A stretch of DNA of 64,000 nt from Clostridioides difficile. Its GTDB lineage: Bacteria; Bacillota; Clostridia; Peptostreptococcales; Peptostreptococcaceae. The notes under the pieces were generated by a model. The model was not told the origin of the DNA, did no database searches, and worked only from the letters and a program-made list of their open reading frames with translations. How positions within the stretch are numbered: position 1 is the stretch's first letter; every line of letters begins with the position of its first letter. Positions 55,077 to 62,478 of this stretch are shown piece by piece. Where the stretch lies: the NCBI GenBank assembly GCA_024919175.1, contig CP103804.1:3596001-3660000 (forward strand), read 5' to 3'. The position numbers and the translations under genes are program-made.

Positions 55077-55818
55077 AAATATTTCAAAGAGTTTCCCAAA
55101 TCCATATGGTCAACCCAATACTATATTTGAAAATTTATCACTTAGTATAGAAGATGGTGAATTTGTAAGTATCATAGGTAGTAATGGAACTGGTAAATCC
55201 ACTTTATTAAATATAATATCTGGATTATTAAAAGAATCCTCTGGTGAAATTACTCTAGATAATACTAATATAACAAATTTAGCTGAGCATAGAAGAACTC
55301 AAATAGTAAGTAGAGTTTTTCAAGACCCAAGTTTAGGAACTTGTCCTTCTATGACAGTTAGAGAAAACCTATCTCTTGCTCTTAATAAGGGGAAATTACT
55401 AAATTTAAAGAGATGTCTTCGTCATAAAACGAATGACTTGGAACAATTACTTGAAGGAATTTCTTTAGATTTAAAAAAATACCTAGATATAAAAGTACAG
55501 TATCTTTCAGGAGGTCAAAGACAATCACTTTCACTGATTATGTCTAGTTTAGCAAGCCCTAAGGTTCTACTATTAGATGAGCATACAGCAGCACTTGACC
55601 CAAAGACATCAAATGAAGTAATTGAATTAACGGATAAAATTGTAAGAGAAAAAAATATAACTACACTTATGGTAACTCACAACCTAAAGCATGCACTTCA
55701 ATATGGAGATAGATTGATAATGCTTCATAAAGGTGAAGTTGTCTTAGATGTAAATGGCAGAGAAAAAGAAAAATTGACTATAGAAGAAATCTTAGAACAA
55801 TTTGAATATGCTGTTTAA
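55063..55818 (+). CDS. ABC transporter ATPase, TrpXYZ type (unit 1)
   Basis: A 251-residue ATPase. Walker A GSNGTGKS is at 39-46, the signature LSGGQRQ at 148-154 and Walker B LLLDEHTAALDP at 169-180, with His in place of the usual Pro after DE, as in both units. The switch histidine is in VTHNLKHAL. It powers the permease encoded just upstream. The gene overlaps the permease gene by 14 bases, indicating coupling. Confidence 0.9.
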   Translation: MLQIKNISKSFPNPYGQPNTIFENLSLSIEDGEFVSIIGSNGTGKSTLLNIISGLLKESSGEITLDNTNITNLAEHRRTQIVSRVFQDPSLGTCPSMTVRENLSLALNKGKLLNLKRCLRHKTNDLEQLLEGISLDLKKYLDIKVQYLSGGQRQSLSLIMSSLASPKVLLLDEHTAALDPKTSNEVIELTDKIVREKNITTLMVTHNLKHALQYGDRLIMLHKGEVVLDVNGREKEKLTIEEILEQFEYAV

Positions 55819-55971
55819 AAATATCTATTATAATAATTTAATTTTGGTTTAGTTACAAATTAGCTCATTTATAAAATAATTTTAAAATCATAATATTTTT
55901 AGCAATACTACAATAATTCATATGAATATATGAACATATATAATAATTAATTTCTGAGGGAGGAAAATAAA
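55819..55971 (+). other. Conserved spacer between ATPase and lipoprotein genes (unit 1)
   Basis: About 150 bases, highly similar to the spacer in unit 2 (59464-59630). Both contain the perfect palindrome ATTCATATGAAT (55916-55927; 59575-59586) followed by ATATATGAACATATATAAT. Retention in both units suggests a regulatory or processing role, such as extra expression of the binding protein. Confidence 0.45.
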
Positions 55972-57009
55972 ATGATAAAGAGTAAAAAAATATTAAGTTT
56001 AATTATAGCAGGAGTACTAGGAGCATCAATGCTCACTGGATGTGCTCAAAATGGAGGCTCTGATGCTTCAAAAGACAAAGAAAAAACAGACAAGAAGGAA
56101 ATTAAAAATATAGGAATCACTCAATTAGTAGAACATCCATCTTTAGATAAGGCAAATCAGGGATTCATAAAGGCATTAGAAGATAAAGGTTATAAGGATG
56201 GAGATAATATAAAAATAGACTTCCAAAATGCACAAAATGATATGCCTACTACACAAAGTATTGCAAGTAAATTTGTCTCTGATAAAAAAGATTTAATATA
56301 CGCTATATCTACACCTTCAGCTCAAGCAGCTTATAATGCTACTAAAGATGTACCTATAATCATGACTGCTGTTACAGACCCTATAGAAGCGGGATTAGTT
56401 AAATCTCTTGAAAAACCAGGTGGAAATGTTTCTGGTACATCAGATTATCTTTCAATTGATAAAACACTAGAATTAGTTAAAACTTTAGCTCCAAAAGCAA
56501 AGAAAATAGGAGTTATATACAATACTAGTGAAGTTAATTCAAAAATACAAGTTGATTCTCTACATGATTATGCTAAGAAAAATAATTATGAAGTTGTTGA
56601 AAAAGGAATCAGCTCTTCAAGTGAAGTTAATCAAGCTATTTCTAGTTTAGTTGGCAAAATAGATGTTTTATATGTTCCTACTGATAATTTAATAGTTTCT
56701 TCTATGCCTATAGTTTCTAAAGTAGCTAATGAAAACAAAATACCTATAATAGCTTCTGAAGAAGGCTCTGTATCATCTGGTGCTTTAGCTTGTTGTGGAA
56801 TAGACTATGAAAAACTAGGTTACAAGGCTGGAGAGCTTGCTATTGAAGTGTTAGAAGGTAAACCTGTTGGTGATATACCTGTTACTATGTTAGATGAAAC
56901 TGAAATAATAATCAATGAAGATACACTAAAAGCACTTGACATGCAAAAGCTATCAGCAGATAATATAAAGTATATAAAGTCAGATAAAAATGCAAAATCT
57001 GCAGAGTAA
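55972..57009 (+). CDS. Substrate-binding lipoprotein, ABC_sub_bind family (unit 1)
   Basis: A 345-residue lipoprotein. A lysine-rich start and hydrophobic segment end in the lipobox LTGC with C24 as the lipidated residue. The mature part has the COG2984 fold (IGITQLVEHPSLDKANQGFIKAL; DFQNAQNDMPTTQSIASKF; GVIYNTSEVNSK). It binds the transported solute outside the cell and delivers it to the permease. The GAGGGAGG site precedes the ATG. The solute is probably aromatic, Phe or Tyr; which one is inferred from the leader. Confidence 0.88.
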   Translation: MIKSKKILSLIIAGVLGASMLTGCAQNGGSDASKDKEKTDKKEIKNIGITQLVEHPSLDKANQGFIKALEDKGYKDGDNIKIDFQNAQNDMPTTQSIASKFVSDKKDLIYAISTPSAQAAYNATKDVPIIMTAVTDPIEAGLVKSLEKPGGNVSGTSDYLSIDKTLELVKTLAPKAKKIGVIYNTSEVNSKIQVDSLHDYAKKNNYEVVEKGISSSSEVNQAISSLVGKIDVLYVPTDNLIVSSMPIVSKVANENKIPIIASEEGSVSSGALACCGIDYEKLGYKAGELAIEVLEGKPVGDIPVTMLDETEIIINEDTLKALDMQKLSADNIKYIKSDKNAKSAE

Positions 57010-57047
57010 AATGAGTAAAATGTAGTAAATTCAAAAAAGTAGGTAAT

Positions 57048-57086
57048 ATGAAAACTTTATATAGTAAGTACTCTTATCCACCCTAA
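57048..57086 (+). CDS. Candidate third leader-like peptide
   Basis: Twelve codons, MKTLYSKYSYPP, with Tyr at positions 5, 8 and 10, sharing the MKTL opening of the unit 1 leader. The ribosome site (AGTAGG) is weak and there is no evident promoter, so it would be reached by read-through from unit 1. It is followed by hairpins and a strong terminator. It may be a remnant or an extra attenuator. Confidence 0.3.
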   Translation: MKTLYSKYSYPP

Positions 57087-57150
57087 CCCTTTGAAAATTG
57101 TACTTATTTCAGCAATTTATTGCATATAAAGTTATTCATTTTCCATAAAA

Positions 57151-57250
57151 GTCGTCTATTTTGACGACAGATTATGAAAGTTATATAACTTTCTAATCAC
57201 TATTTGAGCTGTCTAAATAGAAATTTAAATTTCTTAGACAGCTTTTTTTT
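57151..57250 (+). terminator. Hairpin cluster and terminator after unit 1
   Basis: GTCGTC/GACGAC (57151-57156 with 57163-57168), an 18-base palindrome (57176-57193) and a 10-bp terminator stem (57207-57216 with 57234-57243) followed by eight T. The segment around 57156-57170 can also pair partly with 57209-57220, which would compete with the terminator. Confidence 0.75.
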
Positions 57251-57424
57251 ATAAATTTTAATAGCTACAGCCTTATCTTCATTCCATATTTTTCTTTAAT
57301 TAAATATTTTTTCACAAAATTTCCATTTAATTTATAAGTTTAGGATAACGTTTTTTTCAATTGATATATTCTCTTTTAAAAAATTTAAGTATACACTATG
57401 TAGTTTCTTAATTAAATTTAGCAG
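57251..57424. other. AT-rich spacer between unit 1 terminator and unit 2 promoter
   Basis: No frame or structure of note. It separates the two transporter units and makes unit 2 independent of unit 1 read-through. Confidence 0.4.
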
Positions 57425-57453
57425 TTGACTTTTATTATTGTATAATTTATAAT
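57425..57453 (+). promoter_or_regulatory. Promoter of transporter unit 2
   Basis: TTGACT (57425-57430), a 17-base spacer and a perfect TATAAT (57448-57453). RNA would start near 57460, giving a 5' leader of about 360 bases before the permease. Confidence 0.75.
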
Positions 57454-57518
57454 TTATAACAAGTCAAGAATACATATAATTTTCTGACTAATTAAAATAT
57501 TAAAAGGGAGAGATAATT

Positions 57519-57575
57519 ATGAATACTTTATTAAACAATAAAAAATATTATTATTATTATAGCCACTATTTCTAG
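57519..57575 (+). CDS. Tyrosine-rich leader peptide of transporter unit 2
   Basis: Eighteen codons, MNTLLNNKKYYYYYSHYF, with five consecutive Tyr codons (57546-57560, all TAT), a sixth Tyr and a final Phe. An AAAAGGGAGAG ribosome site precedes the ATG. The run of identical codons just before a chain of competing hairpins is the hallmark of amino-acid attenuation leaders such as those of trp, his and phe operons in enterobacteria. Tyrosine matches what I recall of the transporter's substrate. Confidence 0.82.
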   Translation: MNTLLNNKKYYYYYSHYF

Positions 57576-57758
57576 GGTTTGTACCTACGTTTTAACATAG
57601 ATACAGACCCCTTAAGACTAGCAAAACTTTGGGATTGTATCTATGTAGGCTATATTGTTTATAGAGTTTTCATTTAACTATATAAGAGCCACATAGATTA
57701 TACTATGTGGCTTATTCGTGTTTTTACCACATAGTTTTGTATACTATGTGGTTTTTTT
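57575..57758 (+). promoter_or_regulatory. Seven-segment attenuator of unit 2
   Basis: Segments: 0 (57575-57583), 1 (57595-57610), 2 (57636-57650), 3 (57687-57696), 4 (57702-57712), 5 (57726-57735), 6 (57743-57751). 0:1 pairs GGGTTTGTA with TACAGACCC (one G-U); 1:2 is a perfect 11-bp stem; 2:3 pairs with one bulge; 3:4 and 5:6 are perfect. 5:6 is followed by seven T and ends 60 bases before the permease. 4:5 is the antiterminator. A ribosome at the stop codon covers segment 0; one stalled on the Tyr run does not. Confidence 0.8.
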
Positions 57759-57818
57759 ATATACAAAATTAGCAAATAATTAAAATTATAAAAATATTTT
57801 CAAAGGAGTGTTTTATTT

Positions 57819-58721
57819 ATGTCAGGTATTATATCTGTAATGACGCAAAGTTTAATTTTATCAATCATGGCGCTGGGAGTTTATATAACTTACAAAATCT
57901 TAGATTTTCCCGATATGTCTGCTGATGGTAGCTACACAATGGGAGCTTCTATTGTAGCATTTTCTCTTACTAATGGGATTTCTCCTATAGTAGCAACTTT
58001 AATGGCTGTTTTATGTGGCTGTATTGCTGGTCTTGTAACTGGTATACTTCACATCAAATTTAAAATATCTAACTTACTTTCTGGTATCTTAGTTATGGGA
58101 ATGCTCTACTCTATCAACCTAAGAATAATGGGAAAATCAAATATCCCACTATTTAGTTTTAAACATTTATTCAATGGAGAAATATCTCCTATAGTTTTAG
58201 CTTTAGCTTTTGTATTTATCTGTAAAGTGCTTTTAGACTTATTCTTAAAGACAGGTCTTGGATACACTCTAAAAGGTGTTGGTGACAACTCTCAAATGAT
58301 TAAATCTTTGGGTATAAATATTGGTTCTATAAAAATACTAGGACTTATGATTTCAAATGGACTTATAGCTTTATCTGGTAGTTTGATGGCTCAATTCTTA
58401 GGATTCTCAGATGTAAATATGGGTATCGGAACTTTAGTTCTTGGAATTGCTTCTATCATAATTGGTATTACATTATTTAAGAAATTCACTTTTATTAAAA
58501 ATACTACTGCAATAATTGTTGGCTCTTTCATATACCAATTCACTATATACTTTGCAATGAGTTTAGGTATGTTATCAACTGATTTAAAACTAATAACTGC
58601 CATAGTTATAATAGCTTTCTTAGCTACTGGTAACTTAAATATCTCACTAAAAAAAAACAAGTGCAAAGCTAGTACTAAAAATAAATCAGAAAAAAGGGGT
58701 GTTATAGATGTTACAAATTAA
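57819..58721 (+). CDS. ABC transporter permease, TrpXYZ type (unit 2)
   Basis: A 300-residue permease differing from its unit 1 copy at only two positions (Ile for Val in LVTGxLHIKF; Ala for Val in LALxFVFICK), and nearly identical at DNA level. Such identity beside diverged neighbours indicates recent gene conversion. The AAAGGAGTG site precedes the ATG, and the gene overlaps the ATPase gene by 14 bases. Confidence 0.87.
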   Translation: MSGIISVMTQSLILSIMALGVYITYKILDFPDMSADGSYTMGASIVAFSLTNGISPIVATLMAVLCGCIAGLVTGILHIKFKISNLLSGILVMGMLYSINLRIMGKSNIPLFSFKHLFNGEISPIVLALAFVFICKVLLDLFLKTGLGYTLKGVGDNSQMIKSLGINIGSIKILGLMISNGLIALSGSLMAQFLGFSDVNMGIGTLVLGIASIIIGITLFKKFTFIKNTTAIIVGSFIYQFTIYFAMSLGMLSTDLKLITAIVIIAFLATGNLNISLKKNKCKASTKNKSEKRGVIDVTN

Positions 58722-59463
58722 GAATCTTTCAAAGAGTTTCCCAAATCCATATGGTCAACCCAATACTATATTTGAAAATTTATCAATTGACATAGAAGAT
58801 GGTGAATTTGTAAGTATCATAGGTAGTAATGGAACTGGTAAATCTACTTTATTAAATATAATATCTGGTCTTATAAAAGAATCTTCTGGTCAAGTATTAT
58901 TAAATAAACACAATTTATCTAATCTAGCTGAACATAGAAGAACTCAAATAGTAAGTAGAGTTTTTCAAGACCCAAGTTTAGGAACTTGTCCTTCTATGAC
59001 AGTTAGAGAAAATTTATCTCTTGCTCTTAATAAAGGTAAGTTATTAAATCTAAAAAAATGTCTTCGTTATAAAAGAGACTTTCTAGAAAATTTATTAGAA
59101 GGAGTTTCTCTAGATTTAAAAAAATACCTAGACGTACAAGTACAATTTTTATCAGGAGGTCAAAGACAATCACTTTCACTAATTATGTCATGTTTAACAA
59201 GTCCTTCAGTTTTATTGCTTGATGAACATACAGCAGCTCTTGACCCAAAGACATCAAATGAAGTAATTGAATTAACAGATAAAATTGTAAGAGAAAAAAA
59301 TATAACTACACTTATGGTAACTCACAACTTAAAGCATGCACTTCAATATGGAGATAGATTGATAATGCTTCATAAGGGTGAAGTTGTATTAGATGTAAAA
59401 GGAAAAGAAAAAGAAGAATTAACAGTTGAAGAAATCTTAGAAAAATTTGAATATGCAGTTTAA
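58708..59463 (+). CDS. ABC transporter ATPase, TrpXYZ type (unit 2)
   Basis: A 251-residue ATPase with the same Walker A (39-46), signature (148-154) and DEH-type Walker B as unit 1. Its differences from unit 1 fall in clusters (residues 62-71, 117-147 and 162-167, plus the C-terminus). Stretches 72-116 and 168 to about 230 are identical, a mosaic typical of partial gene conversion. Confidence 0.9.
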   Translation: MLQIKNLSKSFPNPYGQPNTIFENLSIDIEDGEFVSIIGSNGTGKSTLLNIISGLIKESSGQVLLNKHNLSNLAEHRRTQIVSRVFQDPSLGTCPSMTVRENLSLALNKGKLLNLKKCLRYKRDFLENLLEGVSLDLKKYLDVQVQFLSGGQRQSLSLIMSCLTSPSVLLLDEHTAALDPKTSNEVIELTDKIVREKNITTLMVTHNLKHALQYGDRLIMLHKGEVVLDVKGKEKEELTVEEILEKFEYAV

Positions 59464-59630
59464 AAATATCTATTATAAAGTATCTATTATGACAATTTAA
59501 TTTTAATTTAGTTGTAAATTAGTTTATTTATAAAATAATTTTAAAATCATAATATTTTTAGTAATACTACAACAATTCATATGAATATATGAACATATAT
59601 AATAATAAAAATCTTGAGGGGGATATAAAA

Positions 59631-60653
59631 ATGATTAATAAAAAAAGATTGGTAAGTTTAATTTTAGCTGGTGTTCTTGGAGTGTCTATGCTTACAGGAT
59701 GTTCACAAGGTGGAGACTCTAGTAATTCTAAGAAAGAAAATGGTTCTAAAAATAAAGAAGTTAAAAAAATTGGTATTACTCAATTGGTTGAGCATCCAGC
59801 ATTAGATGCTACTAAAACAGGATTTGTAAAGGCCTTAGAAAAAAATGGATTTAAAGATGGTGAAAATATTGATATAGATTTCCAAAATGCTCAAAATGAT
59901 ATGCCTACTACACAAAGTATTGCAAGTAAGTTTACATCTGATAAAAAAGATTTAATATTTGCCATATCTACTCCATCTGCTCAAGCAGCGTACAATGCAA
60001 CTAAGGATATACCTATACTTATAACGGCTGTCAGTGACCCTGTTGCTGCTGGATTAGTTAAGTCAATTGAAAAACCAGGTGGAAATGTATCTGGAACATC
60101 AGACTTTGTTTCTGTAGAAAAGGGCTTAGAACTTCTTAAAATATTTGCTCCTAAGGCAAAGACTATAGGTGTTATGTACAATACTAGTGAAGTTAACTCA
60201 AAAGTTCAAGTTGATGCTTTAAAAGAATATGCTTCTAAAAATGGTTTTAAAGTTGTTGAAAAAGGGATAACTACTTCAAATGAAGTCAATCAGGGGATTT
60301 CTAGTTTAGTTGGTAAGATAGATGTTTTATATGTTCCTACTGACAACTTAGTAGCTTCTTCTATGCCAATAGTTTCTAAAATAGCTACTGAAAATAAGAT
60401 TCCAGTTATAGCAGCTGAATCTGGTCCAGTTGAAAAAGGTGCTCTTGCTTGTCAAGGTATCAACTATGAAAAACTTGGTTACAAAACAGGTGAAATGGCT
60501 GTTAAAATTTTAAATGGTGAATCAGTTTCTGATATGCCTGTAGCTACATCAGATGATACAGATATCATTGTTAATGAAGATATCTTAAAAGCTTTAGGTA
60601 TGGAAAAACCTTCTAATGAAAATATTTCTTATGTAAAAACTAAACAAGAATAA
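59631..60653 (+). CDS. Substrate-binding lipoprotein, ABC_sub_bind family (unit 2)
   Basis: A 340-residue lipoprotein with lipobox LTGC (C24). It shares DFQNAQNDMPTTQSIASKF and MYNTSEVNSKV with its paralogues, but its N-terminal linker and C-terminus are diverged. The frame opens at 59589, but a GAGGGGGAT site fits the ATG at 59631. It likely delivers tyrosine or a related solute to the unit 2 permease. I recall this as the neighbour of CD0873 in strain 630. Confidence 0.88.
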   Translation: MINKKRLVSLILAGVLGVSMLTGCSQGGDSSNSKKENGSKNKEVKKIGITQLVEHPALDATKTGFVKALEKNGFKDGENIDIDFQNAQNDMPTTQSIASKFTSDKKDLIFAISTPSAQAAYNATKDIPILITAVSDPVAAGLVKSIEKPGGNVSGTSDFVSVEKGLELLKIFAPKAKTIGVMYNTSEVNSKVQVDALKEYASKNGFKVVEKGITTSNEVNQGISSLVGKIDVLYVPTDNLVASSMPIVSKIATENKIPVIAAESGPVEKGALACQGINYEKLGYKTGEMAVKILNGESVSDMPVATSDDTDIIVNEDILKALGMEKPSNENISYVKTKQE

Positions 60654-60685
60654 ATATAATAGATTTTTATGAGGGAGTGGTCAAA

Positions 60686-61702
60686 ATGAAATCCAGTAAG
60701 TTGATAAATTTAGTTTTAATCGGTGTTCTTAGTGTATCCACCATTACAGGTTGTTCTAAAAATAATGAAGATGAGCCAGATAAATCATCTGATAAAAATA
60801 GTGAAGTTAAAAAAATTGGTATTACTCAATTAGTTGAGCATCAAGCTTTAGATGCATCTAAAGAAGGATTCATCAAAGCGTTAGAAGATAATGGATTTAA
60901 AGATGGTAAAAATATAGAAATAGATTATCAAAATGCTCAAAATGATATGCCTACTACACAAACTATAGCTAGTAAATTTGTTTCTGATAAAAAAGATTTG
61001 ATATTTGCTATATCTACTCCATCTGCTCAGGCAGCATACAATGCTACTAAAGATATACCTATACTTATAACTGCTGTAACTGACCCTGTTTCTGCTGGAT
61101 TTGCAGATTCTTTGGATAAACCAGGTAAAAATGTTTCTGGAACTTCTAATTTTACACCTATTGATAAGAGTTTAAAGGCTCTTGATATACTTGTTCCAAA
61201 AGCAAAGACTATAGGTGTTATATATAATACTAGTGAGGTAAACTCTAAGGTACAAGTTGATAACTTGAAGAAATATGCAAATGATAAAGGTCTTAAAATT
61301 GTTGAAAAAGGAATTAGTTCTTCTAGTGAAATAAATCAAGCTGCTTCTAGTTTAATGGGTAATGTAGATGTTATTTACGCTCCTACAGATAATTTACTTG
61401 CATCTTCTATGCCTATAGTTTCTCAACTTGCTACTAAAAACAAAATACCTATAATAGCTGCAGAAGAAGGTATGGTAAAAGGCGGAGCATTGGCTTGCCA
61501 AGGTATAGATTATGAAAAATTAGGTTATAAGACTGGTGAGATGGCTGTTAAAGTTCTAAAGGGAGAATCTAAAGTTTCAGATATGCCTATAACAAGTTTA
61601 GAGGAAACTAATTTAATTATTAATGAAGATACTCTAAAGGCACTTTCTATAGATAAACCTTCTGACAAAAATATAGTTTATATCAAAACTGAAAATAAAT
61701 AA
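60686..61702 (+). CDS. Additional substrate-binding lipoprotein (CD0873-like adhesin)
   Basis: A 338-residue lipoprotein with lipobox ITGC (C23), similar in length and fold to the two unit lipoproteins. It follows the unit 2 lipoprotein by 32 bases, with a GAGGGAGTGG site before the ATG at 60686; the frame also opens three codons earlier. No permease of its own follows. By position next to maa I take it to be CD0873, reported (from memory) as a surface adhesin that binds tyrosine. It probably shares the unit 2 permease. Confidence 0.85.
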   Translation: MKSSKLINLVLIGVLSVSTITGCSKNNEDEPDKSSDKNSEVKKIGITQLVEHQALDASKEGFIKALEDNGFKDGKNIEIDYQNAQNDMPTTQTIASKFVSDKKDLIFAISTPSAQAAYNATKDIPILITAVTDPVSAGFADSLDKPGKNVSGTSNFTPIDKSLKALDILVPKAKTIGVIYNTSEVNSKVQVDNLKKYANDKGLKIVEKGISSSSEINQAASSLMGNVDVIYAPTDNLLASSMPIVSQLATKNKIPIIAAEEGMVKGGALACQGIDYEKLGYKTGEMAVKVLKGESKVSDMPITSLEETNLIINEDTLKALSIDKPSDKNIVYIKTENK

Positions 61703-61771
61703 TTTGACTACTCTAATTAATATAAACTATTAAAACAAAATAAAATTCAATGAGATTTTTGTATATAATTA

Positions 61772-61817
61772 ATATGCCTGTTTCTGTTAGTCTTTCCAAA
61801 CATAAAAACAGGCATAT
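61772..61817 (+). terminator. Terminator of transporter unit 2
   Basis: A 12-bp perfect stem (61772-61783 with 61806-61817) with a 22-base loop is followed by ATTTTTATTTT, about 70 bases past the last lipoprotein gene. Confidence 0.85.
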
Positions 61818-61915
61818 ATTTTTATTTTAATATATTATCTATTCAATTTTACATTAATATATTGCTTATCCAAAGATAATATATAAATACTCTTAACTTG
61901 TTTATATATGTAAAA

Positions 61916-62473
61916 TTATTCCTCTATTTGTTTTATTACCCTACATGGATTTCCAACTGCTATAGTATTTGATGGTATATCTTTTGTCACTACACTTCCT
62001 GCACCTATTACCACATTATCACCTATAGTAACTCCTGGAGTTATAATTACTCCTCCACCTATCCATGCATTATCTCCTATCTTTACAGGTGAACCATACT
62101 CTATACCTGAAATTCTAAGTTGTGCATCAATTGGATGATATGCTGTATAAATTTGAACATTTGGAGCTAACATTACATTATCACCTATTTCAATTTTGCA
62201 TACATCTAAAAAGATACAGTCATAATTTGCAAAGAAATTTTCACCTACATGTATATTATATCCATAGTCACACCTTATACTTTGTTCAACATTTATTTGA
62301 TTACCAACTGAACCAAATAGTTTTTTTAAAATATCTACTCTCTTTTCATATTCATCTTCCAAAGAGTTATTGAACAATCTAGTTAATTTTTTACAATACT
62401 CTCTTTCTTTTACTAATTCATCATCACTTGCATAATAACCTTTCCCTGACAACATTTTTTCTTTTTCAGTCAT
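61916..62473 (-). CDS. maa: Maltose/galactoside O-acetyltransferase family enzyme
   Basis: A 185-residue left-handed beta-helix acetyltransferase. An N-terminal Mac domain (KMLSGKGYYASDDELVKER) precedes hexapeptide repeats (IGDNAWIGGGVIITPGVTIG), and H112 in YTAYHPID-type context is the catalytic histidine region. It transfers acetyl from acetyl-CoA to a sugar. Five bases separate it from modC, so it may be read through from the mod operon. The real substrate is unknown. Confidence 0.85.
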   Translation of the reverse strand: MTEKEKMLSGKGYYASDDELVKEREYCKKLTRLFNNSLEDEYEKRVDILKKLFGSVGNQINVEQSIRCDYGYNIHVGENFFANYDCIFLDVCKIEIGDNVMLAPNVQIYTAYHPIDAQLRISGIEYGSPVKIGDNAWIGGGVIITPGVTIGDNVVIGAGSVVTKDIPSNTIAVGNPCRVIKQIEE

Positions 62474-62478
62474 ATAGT

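Larger units (their letters stand above)
53754..60653 (+). repeat. Tandem duplication of a promoter-leader-ABC transporter unit
   Basis: Unit 1 (about 53754-57009) and unit 2 (about 57425-60653) have the same parts in the same order: promoter, leader peptide, attenuator, permease, ATPase, spacer and lipoprotein. The offset between permease starts is 3645 bases. The permeases differ at 2 of 300 residues, the ATPases at about 30 of 251 with the differences in clusters, and the lipoproteins far more. This is an old duplication partly homogenised by gene conversion. Confidence 0.9.
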
